Origin: Streptomyces fildesensis | GTDB lineage: Bacteria > Actinomycetota > Actinomycetes > Streptomycetales > Streptomycetaceae | NCBI RefSeq assembly: GCF_016107395.1 | Contig: NZ_JAAIKO010000001.1 | Location: 248,001 to 312,000 of the forward strand | DNA: 64,000 nucleotides | Direction: 5' to 3' | Shown: one piece after another, positions 8,799 to 17,813 of the stretch | How positions within the stretch are numbered: the stretch's first letter is position 1 | Layout of the letters: every line of letters starts with the position of its first letter | The notes under the pieces: model-generated | What the model was told of the DNA's origin: nothing | The model's database searches: none | The model's input: the letters and a program-made list of their open reading frames with translations, nothing else | Position numbers and translations under genes: made by a program

Positions 8799-9655
8799 AC
8801 CCGCACCCCGACGAACAGGTCGTCCTCGCGCTCCGCGCCCGCGGTCCCCTGCACCAGCACGTAGTACTCGGAGGCGAACAGCGGCTGCCCGAGGTCGTTG
8901 GAGAGGGCGAAGAACGGGCCGTCCACCGCGATCTGGGTGAAGTGGGCGCGCATCGCCGCGGCCTTGCGCTCCCCGTACGCGGTCCCGTCGATCGCCGCCG
9001 TCACCTTCGCGTCGTCGACCACGCCCGGTACGTCGTCGGCCGAGGCGATCCCCTCGAAGGGGATCTCCTTGCCGGCCGCCTCGAGGGCCGCGAAGCCCTC
9101 CTCGATCACGGAGCGCGGTACGCAGTTCCAGTAGATCTTCTCGATGGCGTGGCCCTCGGCCGCGGCCAGCTCGGCCGCGCGCATCGCGACACGGTGCGCC
9201 TGGATATGGTCGGGGTGCCCGTAGCCGCCGTTCGGGTCGTAGGCGACCAGGACCTGCGGCCGGACCTCGCGGATGACTTCCACAAGATGGCCGGCGGCCT
9301 CGTCCACGTCGGCCTGCCAGAAGCAGTCCGGGTTCTCGTTCTGGACGACGCCCATCATCCCCGAATCGCGGTAGCGGCCGGGCCCGCCCAGGAAGCGGTG
9401 ATCGGTGACCCCGAGCTCCTTCATGGCCGCTGCGAGCTCTCCGATGCGATGCCGGCCGAGGGTGTCGTCACGGTCCGCGGCCAGATGCGCGAGATCGGTC
9501 GGGATGACCTCGCCCTCTTCGCCGAGAGTGCAGGTCACGAGGGTGACATGGGCGCCTTCGGCCGCGTACTTGGCCATCGTCGCGCCATTGTTGATCGACT
9601 CGTCGTCCGGGTGCGCATGGACGAGCAGCAGCCGCCTGGGAGGGAGATCGCTCAT
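8795..9655 (-). CDS. mshB: MshB, GlcNAc-Ins deacetylase (mycothiol biosynthesis)
   Basis: This 286-residue zinc deacetylase removes the acetyl group from 1-O-(2-acetamido-2-deoxy-glucopyranosyl)-myo-inositol, the second dedicated step of mycothiol synthesis. The PIG-L/LmbE fold is shown by the zinc site HAHPDDES near residue 13 and the third ligand in [10 protein letters not shown]. The [15 protein letters not shown] segment also fits MshB. Length matches the family (~290). The start ATG at 9655 has AGGGAG nearby. The related hydrolase Mca is the main alternative, but size and segment order favour MshB. Confidence 0.88.
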   Translation of the reverse strand: MSDLPPRRLLLVHAHPDDESINNGATMAKYAAEGAHVTLVTCTLGEEGEVIPTDLAHLAADRDDTLGRHRIGELAAAMKELGVTDHRFLGGPGRYRDSGMMGVVQNENPDCFWQADVDEAAGHLVEVIREVRPQVLVAYDPNGGYGHPDHIQAHRVAMRAAELAAAEGHAIEKIYWNCVPRSVIEEGFAALEAAGKEIPFEGIASADDVPGVVDDAKVTAAIDGTAYGERKAAAMRAHFTQIAVDGPFFALSNDLGQPLFASEYYVLVQGTAGAEREDDLFVGVRV

Positions 9656-9686
9656 GGGAAGAGCGTAACGACCCGGTGCGTGCCCC

Positions 9687-9881
9687 TCAGAACTTGAAGC
9701 CCCCGATCATGCCCGCGACGCTCGTCGTCAGCTGCTGGATCGTCGGGGCCACGGAGGAGCTCGCCAAGTAGAAGCCGAGCAGCGTGCAGACCACCGCGTG
9801 GCCGCCTTTGAGCCCAGACTTCTTGACCAGCAGGGCCACGACGATCAGCAGCAGCAGCACCGCCGAAATCGATAGCGCCAC
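9687..9881 (-). CDS. Small membrane protein (64 residues), unknown function
   Basis: This is a very short protein with an N-terminal transmembrane helix ([19 protein letters not shown]) and a second, weaker hydrophobic segment ([14 protein letters not shown]). It ends in a glycine-rich GGFKF tail. I do not recognise a characterised family. Reading frame, codon bias and a compact transcription unit upstream of mshB support it being real. A divergent intergenic region with a long inverted repeat separates it from the peptidase gene. Confidence 0.6.
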   Translation of the reverse strand: MALSISAVLLLLIVVALLVKKSGLKGGHAVVCTLLGFYLASSSVAPTIQQLTTSVAGMIGGFKF

Positions 9882-9966
9882 AACGGCTCACCTCCCAGGT
9901 ACGCAGGGGCACGACACTTGCCAGTTGCTACTAACCCTTACCCACACACGGCAACTGATCATAACT

Positions 9967-9998
9967 TTCCGTGCCACCGCATATCTCGGTGCACGGAA
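9967..9998. promoter_or_regulatory. 32-base inverted repeat between divergent genes
   Basis: The left arm TTCCGTG(C)CACCG (9967-9979) pairs with the right arm CGGTGCACGGAA (9987-9998), giving 12 pairs, one bulged C and a seven-base AT-rich loop. It lies between the starts of the 64-residue gene and the S9 peptidase, so it is not a terminator of either. It may be an operator or a structure in a 5' leader. Confidence 0.4.
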
Positions 9999-10070
9999 GC
10001 ACGCGGGGGCGCATAGCCGGTTTTCCGCCAGACCCGGTCGACGCCGGTACGGCCCTCTAGGGTCGGTGGC

Positions 10071-12239
10071 ATGACTGAAGAGCTCTCGTTTCCACGTCAG
10101 CACGCCCGGACGCAGCGCTTCTCGCTGGGCTCACCCCGGGCGTTCACCGTCTCGCCGGACGGGGAGCGCGTGGCGTTCCTGCGGTCCCGGTCCGGGACCG
10201 ACGCGTCGAATCTGCTGTGGATCCTCGATCCGGAATCCGGTCAGGAGCGCATCGCGGCGGATCCGGCGGCGCTGCTGGCGGGGGCCGGCGAGGAGCTCTC
10301 CGCGCAGGAGCGGGCGCGGCGGGAGCGCAGCCGTGAGGGGTCGTCCGGGGTGGTCGGCTATGCGGTGGACCAGGCCGTGGAGCTGGCGGCGTTCGCGCTC
10401 TCCGGGCGGCTGTTCGTGGCCGAGCTGCGGGCCGGGACGGCGCGCGAGCTGACCACCGCGGGCCCCGTCGTCGACCCCCGGCCGTCGCCCGACGGGCGCA
10501 GGGTGGCGTACGGCGCGGGCGGCGCGCTCCGGGTCGTCGACGCGGACGGCGGCAACGACCGGGCGCTCGCGGAGCCGGACGGCGACGAGGTGACGTGGGG
10601 GCTGGCGGAGTTCATCGCGCAGGAGGAGATGAGCCGCAGCCGCGGCTTCTGGTGGTCGCCGGACGGTGAGCGGCTGCTGGCCGCCCGGGTCGACGAGACC
10701 CCCGTACAGCGCTGGTGGATCGCCGACCCGGCCCATCCGGGCCGCCGCCCGGCCGAGATCGCCTACCCGGCGGCCGGTACGGCCAACGCGGTGGTGACGC
10801 TGGCGCTGGTCGGCCTCGACGGTTCCCGGGTGGACGTGGAGTGGGACCGGGAGCGCTACCCGTATCTCGCGCAGGTGCACTGGTCGGCGGCCGGCCCGCC
10901 CGTTCTGCTCGTCCAGGCGCGTGACCAGCGCAGTCAGCTCTTCCTCAGCGTCGACACCGACTCCGGCCGCACCCACCCGGTGCACGCCGAGGAAGATCAG
11001 GATTGGCTTGATCTTTTCCCCGGGGTGCCGGCCTGGACGCCGGACGGGAAGCTGGTCCGGATCGCCGACATCAAGGGGGGCGCGAAGCTCCCTGAAGGGG
11101 TGGTGGCGGGCGACGGGCGGGCCGGGGCGCGCGTCCTGGTCGTCGGCGACCGACCGCTGACCGGCGCGCAGCTGCACATCAGGGCCGTGCTCGACATCAC
11201 CGCGGACGACGTCCTCGTCTCGGCGTCGGCCGGGGCCGCGGCGGACACCCCCGAGATCGGCGAGATCCACGTCTACCGGGTGGGCGAACACGGCGTCACC
11301 CGGGTCTCGGACGAGCCCGGCGTGCACTCCGCGGTCCGCTCCGGGCCTCTGACGGTGCTCACCTCCGCGACGCTGGAGACCGCCGGCGCCCGGGTGCGGG
11401 TCCTGCGGGACGACAAGCCGGCCGCCGTCATCACCTCGTACGCCCAGCAGCCGGCGCTGCGGGCGGTCGTCCGGCTGACCGAGGCGGGCGAACGCCGGAT
11501 CCCGGCGGCGGTCCTGCTGCCGACCGGATACCGGGAGGGCGACGGGCCGCTGCCGGTCCTCATGGACCCGTACGGCGGGCCGCACGGCCAGCGCGTGGTG
11601 TCGGCGCACAACGCCCACCTGGTCTCGCAGTGGTTCGCCGACCAGGGCTTCGCGGTGATCGTCGCGGACGGTCGCGGCACCCCCGGCCGCTCCCCCGCCT
11701 GGGAGAAGTCCGTCGTCGGCAATCTCGCCGGGATCACGCTGGACGACCAGGTCGACGCGCTGCACGCGCTGGCCGGGTCGTACCCGCTGGACCTGGACCG
11801 GGTCGGCATCCGCGGCTGGTCGTACGGCGGCTATCTCTCCGCGCTCGCCGTGCTGCGCCGCCCCGACGTCTTCCACGCGGGCGTCGTCGGCGCGCCCGTC
11901 ACCGATCTGCGGCTGTACGACACGCACTACCAGGAGCGCTACCTCGGCCACCCGGACGAGCACCCCGAGGTGTACGCCGCCAACTCCCTCGTCACCGACG
12001 AGGGGTTGTCGGGTGCGGCGGACCAGGTCCGGCCGATGATGATCATCCACGGTCTCGCGGACGACAACGTCCTGGTGGCGCACTCGCTGCGGCTGTCCTC
12101 CGCGCTGCTGGCGGCGGGCCGGCCGCACGAGGTGCTCCCGCTCTCCGGGGTCACGCACATGACCCCGCAGGAAGAGGTCGCGGAGAACCTGCTGCTGCTC
12201 CAGGTGGCGTTCCTCAAGCGGACGCTGGGCGTCGCGTAA
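10071..12239 (+). CDS. S9-family prolyl oligopeptidase / dipeptidyl-peptidase IV-like
   Basis: This 722-residue serine peptidase has an N-terminal beta-propeller domain (residues ~20-460, DPPIV_N type, with the EFIAQEEMSRSRGFWWSPD segment that resembles the DPPIV glutamate motif) and a C-terminal alpha/beta-hydrolase domain. The triad is Ser584 in GWSYGGY, Asp664 in HGLADDNV and His696 in SGVTHM. It should release dipeptides or cleave short proline-containing peptides. No signal peptide is present, so it is probably cytoplasmic. Its position beside oligopeptide importers suggests it processes imported peptides (inference). The gene is convergent with the next one. Confidence 0.9.
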   Translation: MTEELSFPRQHARTQRFSLGSPRAFTVSPDGERVAFLRSRSGTDASNLLWILDPESGQERIAADPAALLAGAGEELSAQERARRERSREGSSGVVGYAVDQAVELAAFALSGRLFVAELRAGTARELTTAGPVVDPRPSPDGRRVAYGAGGALRVVDADGGNDRALAEPDGDEVTWGLAEFIAQEEMSRSRGFWWSPDGERLLAARVDETPVQRWWIADPAHPGRRPAEIAYPAAGTANAVVTLALVGLDGSRVDVEWDRERYPYLAQVHWSAAGPPVLLVQARDQRSQLFLSVDTDSGRTHPVHAEEDQDWLDLFPGVPAWTPDGKLVRIADIKGGAKLPEGVVAGDGRAGARVLVVGDRPLTGAQLHIRAVLDITADDVLVSASAGAAADTPEIGEIHVYRVGEHGVTRVSDEPGVHSAVRSGPLTVLTSATLETAGARVRVLRDDKPAAVITSYAQQPALRAVVRLTEAGERRIPAAVLLPTGYREGDGPLPVLMDPYGGPHGQRVVSAHNAHLVSQWFADQGFAVIVADGRGTPGRSPAWEKSVVGNLAGITLDDQVDALHALAGSYPLDLDRVGIRGWSYGGYLSALAVLRRPDVFHAGVVGAPVTDLRLYDTHYQERYLGHPDEHPEVYAANSLVTDEGLSGAADQVRPMMIIHGLADDNVLVAHSLRLSSALLAAGRPHEVLPLSGVTHMTPQEEVAENLLLLQVAFLKRTLGVA

Positions 12240-12285
12240 CCACCGGTGGCAGAAGCCGCGCGCTCCGCGCCCGCAGTCCCGCCCG

Positions 12286-13392
12286 CTACCAGCCGGGCGG
12301 TGTCTGGGGGCGCGGTGGCGTGTTCGGCGGGTACTCCGGCGGGAGGGGCGGCGGGCCGCCGAACGGCGACTGGCCGTACGGGGCGTCGTTGTACGGGGCT
12401 GGGGCGGGCGGTGCGCCCCACGCGCCGTACTGACCTCCTGGCGCCCCCCAGGCGGGCACTACCGGCGGACGGTGTGTGCCGCGCAGCGCGAGCAGCAGGA
12501 TGATCAGGATTCCCACGACGACCTCCACGACGGAGGTGAGCTGCTGCAGGATGTCGGTGGTGTCCAGGTCGCCGAACTCGAAGAGCATCTTCTGCTTGGC
12601 GTAGATGTCCAGCGTGAACACCGCGTAGGCGGCCAGCAGCCACCCCAGTGCCATGCCCAGCGGGCGCGCGACCGGCTTCCTGGCAAACGCCTGCACCGCG
12701 GCGACCACGCACAGCACGATCACCACCCAGTCCACCCAGAAACCCGGCGGGGCGAGCAGGACGCCGGAGGGCTGCTTCCCGGTGAACTGGCGCCAGTACG
12801 AGAACGGTCCCATGCGGTCCGAGGTGAAGTGCTGGATGTAGTACGCCTCCCAGGCGACGGACGCCAGCGCGAGGAACATCAGCAGCAGCCCGCCGAAGAT
12901 CGCGGGTCCGGTGCGCGGCGGAGCGGGCGGCTCACCGTCGGCCGGTGAGACCACCGGGCGCCGTCCGGCGGCCGCGACGACGATGAGCGCCACGGCGGCG
13001 AGGACCGCACCGATCGCGGTGTACAGCGCACGGTCCCGCAGGTGGAGGCCCCGGGTTTCGTCCTCGGTCAGGATCCACAGCAGTGGGAGCCGGTAGAGCA
13101 GCGTGAGCACTCCGGCCGTCACGAAGGCGCCGGAGGCGATCGGCTGCGCGGCCGCCAGCAGGGCGCCCAGATAGATCACCACCAGAATCACGTCCGTGAT
13201 GGACGTGCCGAGCGGCGCATGCTGCTGACCAGAGAAAATACGTCCGATCCAGGTCAGAAATGTGTCTTTCACGCCCACATTGCCGATGTCCCGGCCGATC
13301 CAAATGATCTCTGCAGCAATGAGAACGACACAAATGATCCCGCCCGCGACCCGCGCTCCCCGCGCGAGCACATTGCCCTGATTCAAGGCCAT
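12286..13392 (-). CDS. Polytopic membrane protein with Pro/Gly-rich tail, unknown function
   Basis: This 368-residue protein has about eight transmembrane helices across residues ~15-310 and a C-terminal cytoplasmic tail rich in Pro, Gly and Tyr (GAWGAPPAPAPYND and similar). I do not recognise a family. The start is taken as ATG 13392, although its purine-rich GGGGGGAG touches the start codon. A GTG seven codons later is an alternative, and an in-frame extension to 13503 looks noncoding. It diverges from the bldK-like operon and converges on the peptidase gene. Confidence 0.7.
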   Translation of the reverse strand: MALNQGNVLARGARVAGGIICVVLIAAEIIWIGRDIGNVGVKDTFLTWIGRIFSGQQHAPLGTSITDVILVVIYLGALLAAAQPIASGAFVTAGVLTLLYRLPLLWILTEDETRGLHLRDRALYTAIGAVLAAVALIVVAAAGRRPVVSPADGEPPAPPRTGPAIFGGLLLMFLALASVAWEAYYIQHFTSDRMGPFSYWRQFTGKQPSGVLLAPPGFWVDWVVIVLCVVAAVQAFARKPVARPLGMALGWLLAAYAVFTLDIYAKQKMLFEFGDLDTTDILQQLTSVVEVVVGILIILLLALRGTHRPPVVPAWGAPGGQYGAWGAPPAPAPYNDAPYGQSPFGGPPPLPPEYPPNTPPRPQTPPGW

Positions 13393-13803
13393 CTCCCCCC
13401 AGGCACACCGTTCCCATAGATATACCCGTACATCAGGGAGGGGAACAGGCTTTCCCCGAACGGCAGTCGGCCGGGGCACCCTCAGGTGTCCCGGCCGGCT
13501 CACGGCACCCGCACGGCCGTACGCTGTTCAGAGTGCTACGTCCGTATATCGGTGTTGCGACAGTCAAGTTGCTTACGTGTAAACGCGTTTGATCCGCAAA
13601 GATCCTCAAATGCCGTCCGAAAAGGATCATTGTCAAGCACGCTGGCGCGGCAATCTGCACAATCTTCGCTCAAGAAGAGCCCATGCGCAGTTTCTTCCCC
13701 CGCCACCCCCTTGACTGGAGGATGAATCCATTGCCAAAGTCCGCTCAACCCGCGACGAAGTTTTCAGTCGCGACGACAGACTCCTGGTGTGGGGGCATTC
13801 GTT
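13393..13803. promoter_or_regulatory. Divergent intergenic region upstream of the bldK-like operon
   Basis: These 411 bases separate divergent genes and are visibly less GC-rich between about 13530 and 13740, as expected for promoters. They contain a hairpin at 13469-13496 and a possible leader ORF at 13731-13844 (both listed separately). I could not place a convincing -10/-35 pair by eye. Confidence 0.6.
13469..13496. terminator. Terminator-like hairpin inside a divergent promoter region
   Basis: The arms GGCCGGGGCACC (13469-13480) and GGTGTCCCGGCC (13485-13496) differ from perfect pairing at one position (G-U on one strand) and enclose a four-base loop. No recognised gene ends here. It could be an attenuator in a long leader of the bldK-like operon, or insulate the two divergent genes. 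Confidence 0.4.
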
Positions 13804-13844
13804 ATGACGAGTCAAACCCAGGCCGTGGTCACGGACGCCGATGA
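13731..13844 (+). CDS. Possible 37-residue leader ORF overlapping bldKA
   Basis: A TTG at 13731 has GGAGG (13717-13721) nine bases upstream, a better ribosome site than that of bldKA. The frame reads 37 codons and stops at 13842-13844, 41 bases inside bldKA in another frame. Translation could couple to or regulate bldKA. The composition is not clearly protein-like, so this may be chance. Confidence 0.25.
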   Translation: MPKSAQPATKFSVATTDSWCGGIRYDESNPGRGHGRR

Positions 13845-14838
13845 CGGCTCCATCGACCCGGCGGCTCAGACCCAGGGCCTGGGCAAACAGGCCGGCGACA
13901 TCGTCGGCTTCTCCCCCGGCCAACTCATGTGGCGGCGCTTCAAACGCGACCGTACCGGAGTCCTCTCCGCGTTCGTAGTCATTTTCTTCTTCGCCATCGC
14001 GATCCTGGCGCCGGTGATCTCCAAGCTGTACGGCAAGGACCCCTACACCCTCTACGGGCAGAACAACTCCGACCTGCTCAACGAGTTCGGGTACCCGGTG
14101 GCGCCCAACGGCGGGGTGAGCAGCAGCTTCTGGTTCGGCATCGAGCCGGGGCTCGGCCGCGACGTCTTCACCCAGCTGCTGTACGGGATCCGCACCTCGC
14201 TGTTCATCAGCGTCGCGGTCACCCTGGCCACGGTGACGACCGCCATCCTGCTCGGCATCACCTCCGGCTACCTCGGCGGCCGGGCCGACTACTTCATCGG
14301 CCGCGTCTCCGACCTGCTGCTGGCGTTCCCTTCGCAGCTGTTCTTCGTGGCCTTCATGCCGATCGTGGTGGCGATCTTCGTCGATCCGCAGGACGAGACG
14401 CCCACCTACCTGCGCGTCACCGCGCTGATCGCCGTCCAGTGGTTCCTCGGCTGGATGGGCCTCTCCCGCATCCTGCGTGGCCAGGTACTCAGCCTGCGCG
14501 AACGGGAGTTCATCGAGGCGGCCAAGGTCACCGGTGCGTCGTCGTGGCGCATCGTCCGCCGCGAGCTGCTGCCGAACCTGGTCACTCCGATCCTGGTGCA
14601 GGCCACCTTCATGCTTCCCGGTTTCGTGACCGCGGAGGCCGGCCTCTCCTTCCTGGGCGTCGGCATCATCGAGCCCACGCCGGACTGGGGCCGGATGTTC
14701 GCCAAGGGTGGTGACATCGCCCAGAACGACATCACCTACATGTTCTTCCCCGGCATCGCCATGGTGATCTTCATCGTCGCGTTCAACCTGCTCGGGGACT
14801 CGGTCCGGGATGCGTTCGACCCGAAATCGGGACGCTGA
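13804..14838 (+). CDS. bldKA: Oligopeptide ABC importer permease (DppC type), BldKA candidate
   Basis: This 344-residue inner-membrane permease has an N-terminal cytoplasmic tail, a first helix (GVLSAFVVIFFFAIAILAPVI), an extracytoplasmic loop and five further helices. The EAA coupling loop is EFIEAAKVTGASSWRIVRRELLPN. It opens an operon ordered permease-lipoprotein-permease-ATPase-ATPase, which from memory is the order of S. coelicolor bldKA-E, the peptide importer needed for aerial mycelium formation. mshB lies nearby, and I recall the same neighbourhood there. The symbol rests on that order and synteny, not on alignment. The ATG at 13804 was chosen over a GTG five codons earlier because GGGGG lies eight bases upstream. 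Confidence 0.8.
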   Translation: MTSQTQAVVTDADDGSIDPAAQTQGLGKQAGDIVGFSPGQLMWRRFKRDRTGVLSAFVVIFFFAIAILAPVISKLYGKDPYTLYGQNNSDLLNEFGYPVAPNGGVSSSFWFGIEPGLGRDVFTQLLYGIRTSLFISVAVTLATVTTAILLGITSGYLGGRADYFIGRVSDLLLAFPSQLFFVAFMPIVVAIFVDPQDETPTYLRVTALIAVQWFLGWMGLSRILRGQVLSLREREFIEAAKVTGASSWRIVRRELLPNLVTPILVQATFMLPGFVTAEAGLSFLGVGIIEPTPDWGRMFAKGGDIAQNDITYMFFPGIAMVIFIVAFNLLGDSVRDAFDPKSGR

Positions 14839-14929
14839 AGCCGTACCGCGGGGGCGCACCGCCGCCCCAGCACCGGATGAGTCAGTCAGCACAACAGCCA
14901 TCGACGAACAGGTAGGTGTAGAGACAGCT

Positions 14930-16732
14930 ATGACGGTCTACATGCGTAGAACGAAGGCCACCCTGGTGGCCGTGGCGGCGGGCGCGCTGATGCTCACCGC
15001 GTGCAGCAGCGGCGGCGGCGGTACGAGCAAGAACGACACCAAGGACAAGCAGGACCAGAACGCGAAGCAGCAGCAGTCGCAGATCACCTTCGGTGACGCC
15101 GCCGCCTCCACGGGTCCCGCCGAAGAGGTACCGGGCGCCAAGCCCGGCGGCACGCTGCACGCCCTGGAGCGCGACAGCTACACCCACCTCGACCCGGGCC
15201 AGATCTACGTCAGCAACGAGGGCCAGCTCGCCACCCTCCTGCACCGCGGTCTGACGACGTACAAGCTCGACAGCAAGGGCAAGTACACCGTCGTCGGCGA
15301 CCTCGCCACCGACAGCGGCAAGGAGACCGACGCCGGCAAGACCTGGACGTACACGCTCAAGGACGGCGTCAAGTTCGAGGACGGCACGCCGATCACCTCG
15401 AAGGACATCCGCTGGTCGGTGGAGCGGCTGTTCGCGCCGTTCATCACCAACGGCCCGGCCTACCTCCAGCAGTGGCTCGCCAACACCGCAGGCTCCGACT
15501 ACCGCAAGCTGCTCCCGGACGGCCCGTACAAGGGCGCGCACCTGCCGGACTCGCTGCTGCAGACCCCGGACGCCAAGACCATCGTCTTCCACTTCCCGAC
15601 GGCGCAGCCGGACACGCCGTACCTGATGGCCATGGCGGGCTACGCGGTGGTCGACTCCGCGAAGGACACCAAGGAGAAGTACGACAAGGCGCCGGTCGCG
15701 TCGGGTCCGTACAAGATCAAGTCCTTCGAGAGCGGCAAGTCCATGACGCTCGTGAAGAACACCAACTGGGACCCGAAGACCGACCCGGCGCGCCACCAGT
15801 ACGTCGACACCTTCGACATCACGTTCAACCACCAGGCACCGGACTCCACCAAGCGCCTGATGTCGGACGCCGGTGAGAACCAGACGTCGCTGAGCTTCGC
15901 GAACGCCGTGGACACCAAGAGCACCCCGACCGTCGTCGGGACCGCCTCGATCTTCAAGCGCACGGTCTCCGGCTACCAGCCGTTCGTGGGCCAGATCAAC
16001 TTCAACATGAAGAAGATCACCGACCTCCAGATCCGCAAGGCGCTGGCGCTGGCCATCCCGACCAAGCCGGTCTGGCAGGCCCTCGGTGCCTCGTACGGAG
16101 CCGAGTACGCGGGCGGCTACATCAGCCCGACCCTCGCCGGCTACCAGAAGAGCGACCCGCTGGGCAAGGTCGCCAAGCCCGACGGTGACCAGGTCGCCGC
16201 GAAGAAGATCCTCACGGACGCGGGCAAGCTCAACACCAAGATCACGTACGCGTACATCAACACCGCCGCGGGCCAGGAGTACTCGGTCGCCATCGCGGAC
16301 GCGCTCAAGAAGGCCGGCTTCGACGTCCAGCGCAAGGACCTGCCGTCCGACACGTACTACGACCTGATCGGCAAGGTCGACAACCCCTACGACATCTACG
16401 CGAGCGCGTGGGGCGCGGACTGGCCGAGCACCCTGACCGTCATCCCGCCGGTCTTCGACGGCCGCACGATCGCCGACCAGGCGCCGAACTACTCGCACGT
16501 CAACGACCCGAAGATCAACTCGGAGATCGACCGCATCAAGGCGATCACCGACCCGGTCAAGGCCGCTGACGAGTGGTTCAAGCTCAACGCCTACATCACC
16601 ACCGACGTGATCCCCGGTGTCCCGACGGTGTTCTACAAGCAGCTCCAGCTCTTCGGCTCCAAGGTCGGCGGCGTCGTCTACAACAACGTCACCTCCGGAA
16701 TCGACCTGACGAAGCTCTTCGTCAACCAGTAA
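14930..16732 (+). CDS. bldKB: Oligopeptide-binding lipoprotein (SBP_bac_5), BldKB candidate
   Basis: This 600-residue extracellular solute-binding lipoprotein has a signal peptide ending in LMLTAC, with lipidated Cys25, then a Ser/Gly/Lys-rich linker and a family-5 binding domain starting near GGTLHALERDSYTHLDPG. Typical segments are LKDGVKFEDGTPITSKDIRWSVERL and YDIYASAWGADWPS. It should deliver oligopeptides to the BldKA/BldKC channel. The start is ATG 14930. An upstream in-frame extension overlaps bldKA and lacks signal-peptide character. A 14-bp-stem hairpin follows the stop, which probably raises its mRNA level relative to downstream genes (inference). Confidence 0.85.
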   Translation: MTVYMRRTKATLVAVAAGALMLTACSSGGGGTSKNDTKDKQDQNAKQQQSQITFGDAAASTGPAEEVPGAKPGGTLHALERDSYTHLDPGQIYVSNEGQLATLLHRGLTTYKLDSKGKYTVVGDLATDSGKETDAGKTWTYTLKDGVKFEDGTPITSKDIRWSVERLFAPFITNGPAYLQQWLANTAGSDYRKLLPDGPYKGAHLPDSLLQTPDAKTIVFHFPTAQPDTPYLMAMAGYAVVDSAKDTKEKYDKAPVASGPYKIKSFESGKSMTLVKNTNWDPKTDPARHQYVDTFDITFNHQAPDSTKRLMSDAGENQTSLSFANAVDTKSTPTVVGTASIFKRTVSGYQPFVGQINFNMKKITDLQIRKALALAIPTKPVWQALGASYGAEYAGGYISPTLAGYQKSDPLGKVAKPDGDQVAAKKILTDAGKLNTKITYAYINTAAGQEYSVAIADALKKAGFDVQRKDLPSDTYYDLIGKVDNPYDIYASAWGADWPSTLTVIPPVFDGRTIADQAPNYSHVNDPKINSEIDRIKAITDPVKAADEWFKLNAYITTDVIPGVPTVFYKQLQLFGSKVGGVVYNNVTSGIDLTKLFVNQ

Positions 16733-16748
16733 GCACCGCAGACGCCTT

Positions 16749-16777
16749 CCGGCGGGACCGGGTCCCGGTCCCGCCGG
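16749..16777 (+). terminator. Strong stem-loop between bldKB and bldKC (attenuator or mRNA stabiliser)
   Basis: Bases 16749-16762 and 16764-16777 are perfect reverse complements of 14 bases around a single T, so the real loop opens a few inner pairs. It starts 17 bases after the lipoprotein stop and ends 47 bases before the next start. Intra-operonic hairpins after binding-protein genes typically give partial termination or protect the upstream mRNA. Confidence 0.75.
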
Positions 16778-16824
16778 CGGGCGGCACAGCCCACCGCCGC
16801 CGTCCTCTGAGAGCTGCGACTGTC

Positions 16825-17802
16825 ATGCTTCGATTCCTCGTACGCCGGACGCTCGGCGCGCTAGTCATCCTGCTCTTCATCAGCGCCTTCACCTACTTCC
16901 TGTTCTTCGCGATCCCGCACGACCCGGCACTGCTGTCCTGCGGCAAGAACTGCACCCCCGACAACATCGCGCTGATCCACCGGAACCTCGGTCTCGACGA
17001 GCCGATCCCGGTCCAGTACTTCCACTACATGGTCGGCATCTTCGCGGGCCGCCACTTCAGCGTCGGCGACTGCAGCGCCCCCTGCTTCGGCTACTCGTTC
17101 GCCAACTCGGACCCGGTCTGGCCGACCATCCTCAACCGCTTCCCGCTCACGCTCTCGCTCGCGGCCGGCGGCATCGTGGTCTTCCTGCTCGTCGGTCTCG
17201 GCGCCGGCATGCTGGCCGCCTGGCGGCGCGGCACCTTCATCGACAAGTTCTTCAGCTCGGTGTCGCTGGTGCTCAGCTCGATGCAGATCTACTTCGTCGG
17301 CCCGATCGTGCTGGCCCTGCTGGTCTACAACAACCAGATCATGGACCAGCCCAAGTACGTCCCGATCAGTGAGGATCCCGTCGGCTGGTTCAGCGGACTG
17401 CTCATCCCCTGGTGTGTCCTGTCGATCATCTTCACCGCGGGCTACACGCGTATGTCCCGGTCCACGATGATCGACCAGCTGCAGGAGGAACACGTCCGCA
17501 CCGCCCGCGCCAAGGGCATGTCGAGCCGTTATGTGTTCTTCCGGTACGCGTGGCGCGGCTCGCTGATCCCGATCGTCACCATGCTGGGCCTGGACATCGG
17601 CACCCTGCTGGGCGGCGCCATGATCACCGAGTTCACCTTCTCGCTGGCGGGCATCGGACGACTGGCCGTGGACTCGGTGCTCAGGACGGACCTGCCGATG
17701 CTCATGGGCGTGATGCTGTTCAGCGCCGCCCTGATCGTCCTGTTCAACATCATCGTGGACGCCGCCTACGCGTTCATCGACCCGCGCGTGCGCCTCTCCT
17801 AG
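16825..17802 (+). CDS. bldKC: Oligopeptide ABC importer permease (DppB type), BldKC candidate
   Basis: This 325-residue permease has the DppB signature start (MLRFLVRRTLGALVILLFISAFTYFLFFA), an extracytoplasmic domain and five more helices. Its EAA loop is EHVRTARAKGMSSRYVFFRYAWRGSLIP. It pairs with the DppC-type permease two genes upstream. The extracytoplasmic loop holds four cysteines (SCGKNC and DCSAPC), which could form disulphides and are not seen in the other two DppB-type permeases of this window. The ATG at 16825 was chosen because the upstream extension overlaps bldKB and is noncoding in character. Confidence 0.85.
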   Translation: MLRFLVRRTLGALVILLFISAFTYFLFFAIPHDPALLSCGKNCTPDNIALIHRNLGLDEPIPVQYFHYMVGIFAGRHFSVGDCSAPCFGYSFANSDPVWPTILNRFPLTLSLAAGGIVVFLLVGLGAGMLAAWRRGTFIDKFFSSVSLVLSSMQIYFVGPIVLALLVYNNQIMDQPKYVPISEDPVGWFSGLLIPWCVLSIIFTAGYTRMSRSTMIDQLQEEHVRTARAKGMSSRYVFFRYAWRGSLIPIVTMLGLDIGTLLGGAMITEFTFSLAGIGRLAVDSVLRTDLPMLMGVMLFSAALIVLFNIIVDAAYAFIDPRVRLS

Positions 17803-17813
17803 GAGCCCCGTCA

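Noticed and set aside
12240..12249. CCACCGGTGG palindrome between convergent genes as terminator
   Set aside because: It is only ten bases with no loop and therefore cannot form a useful hairpin.
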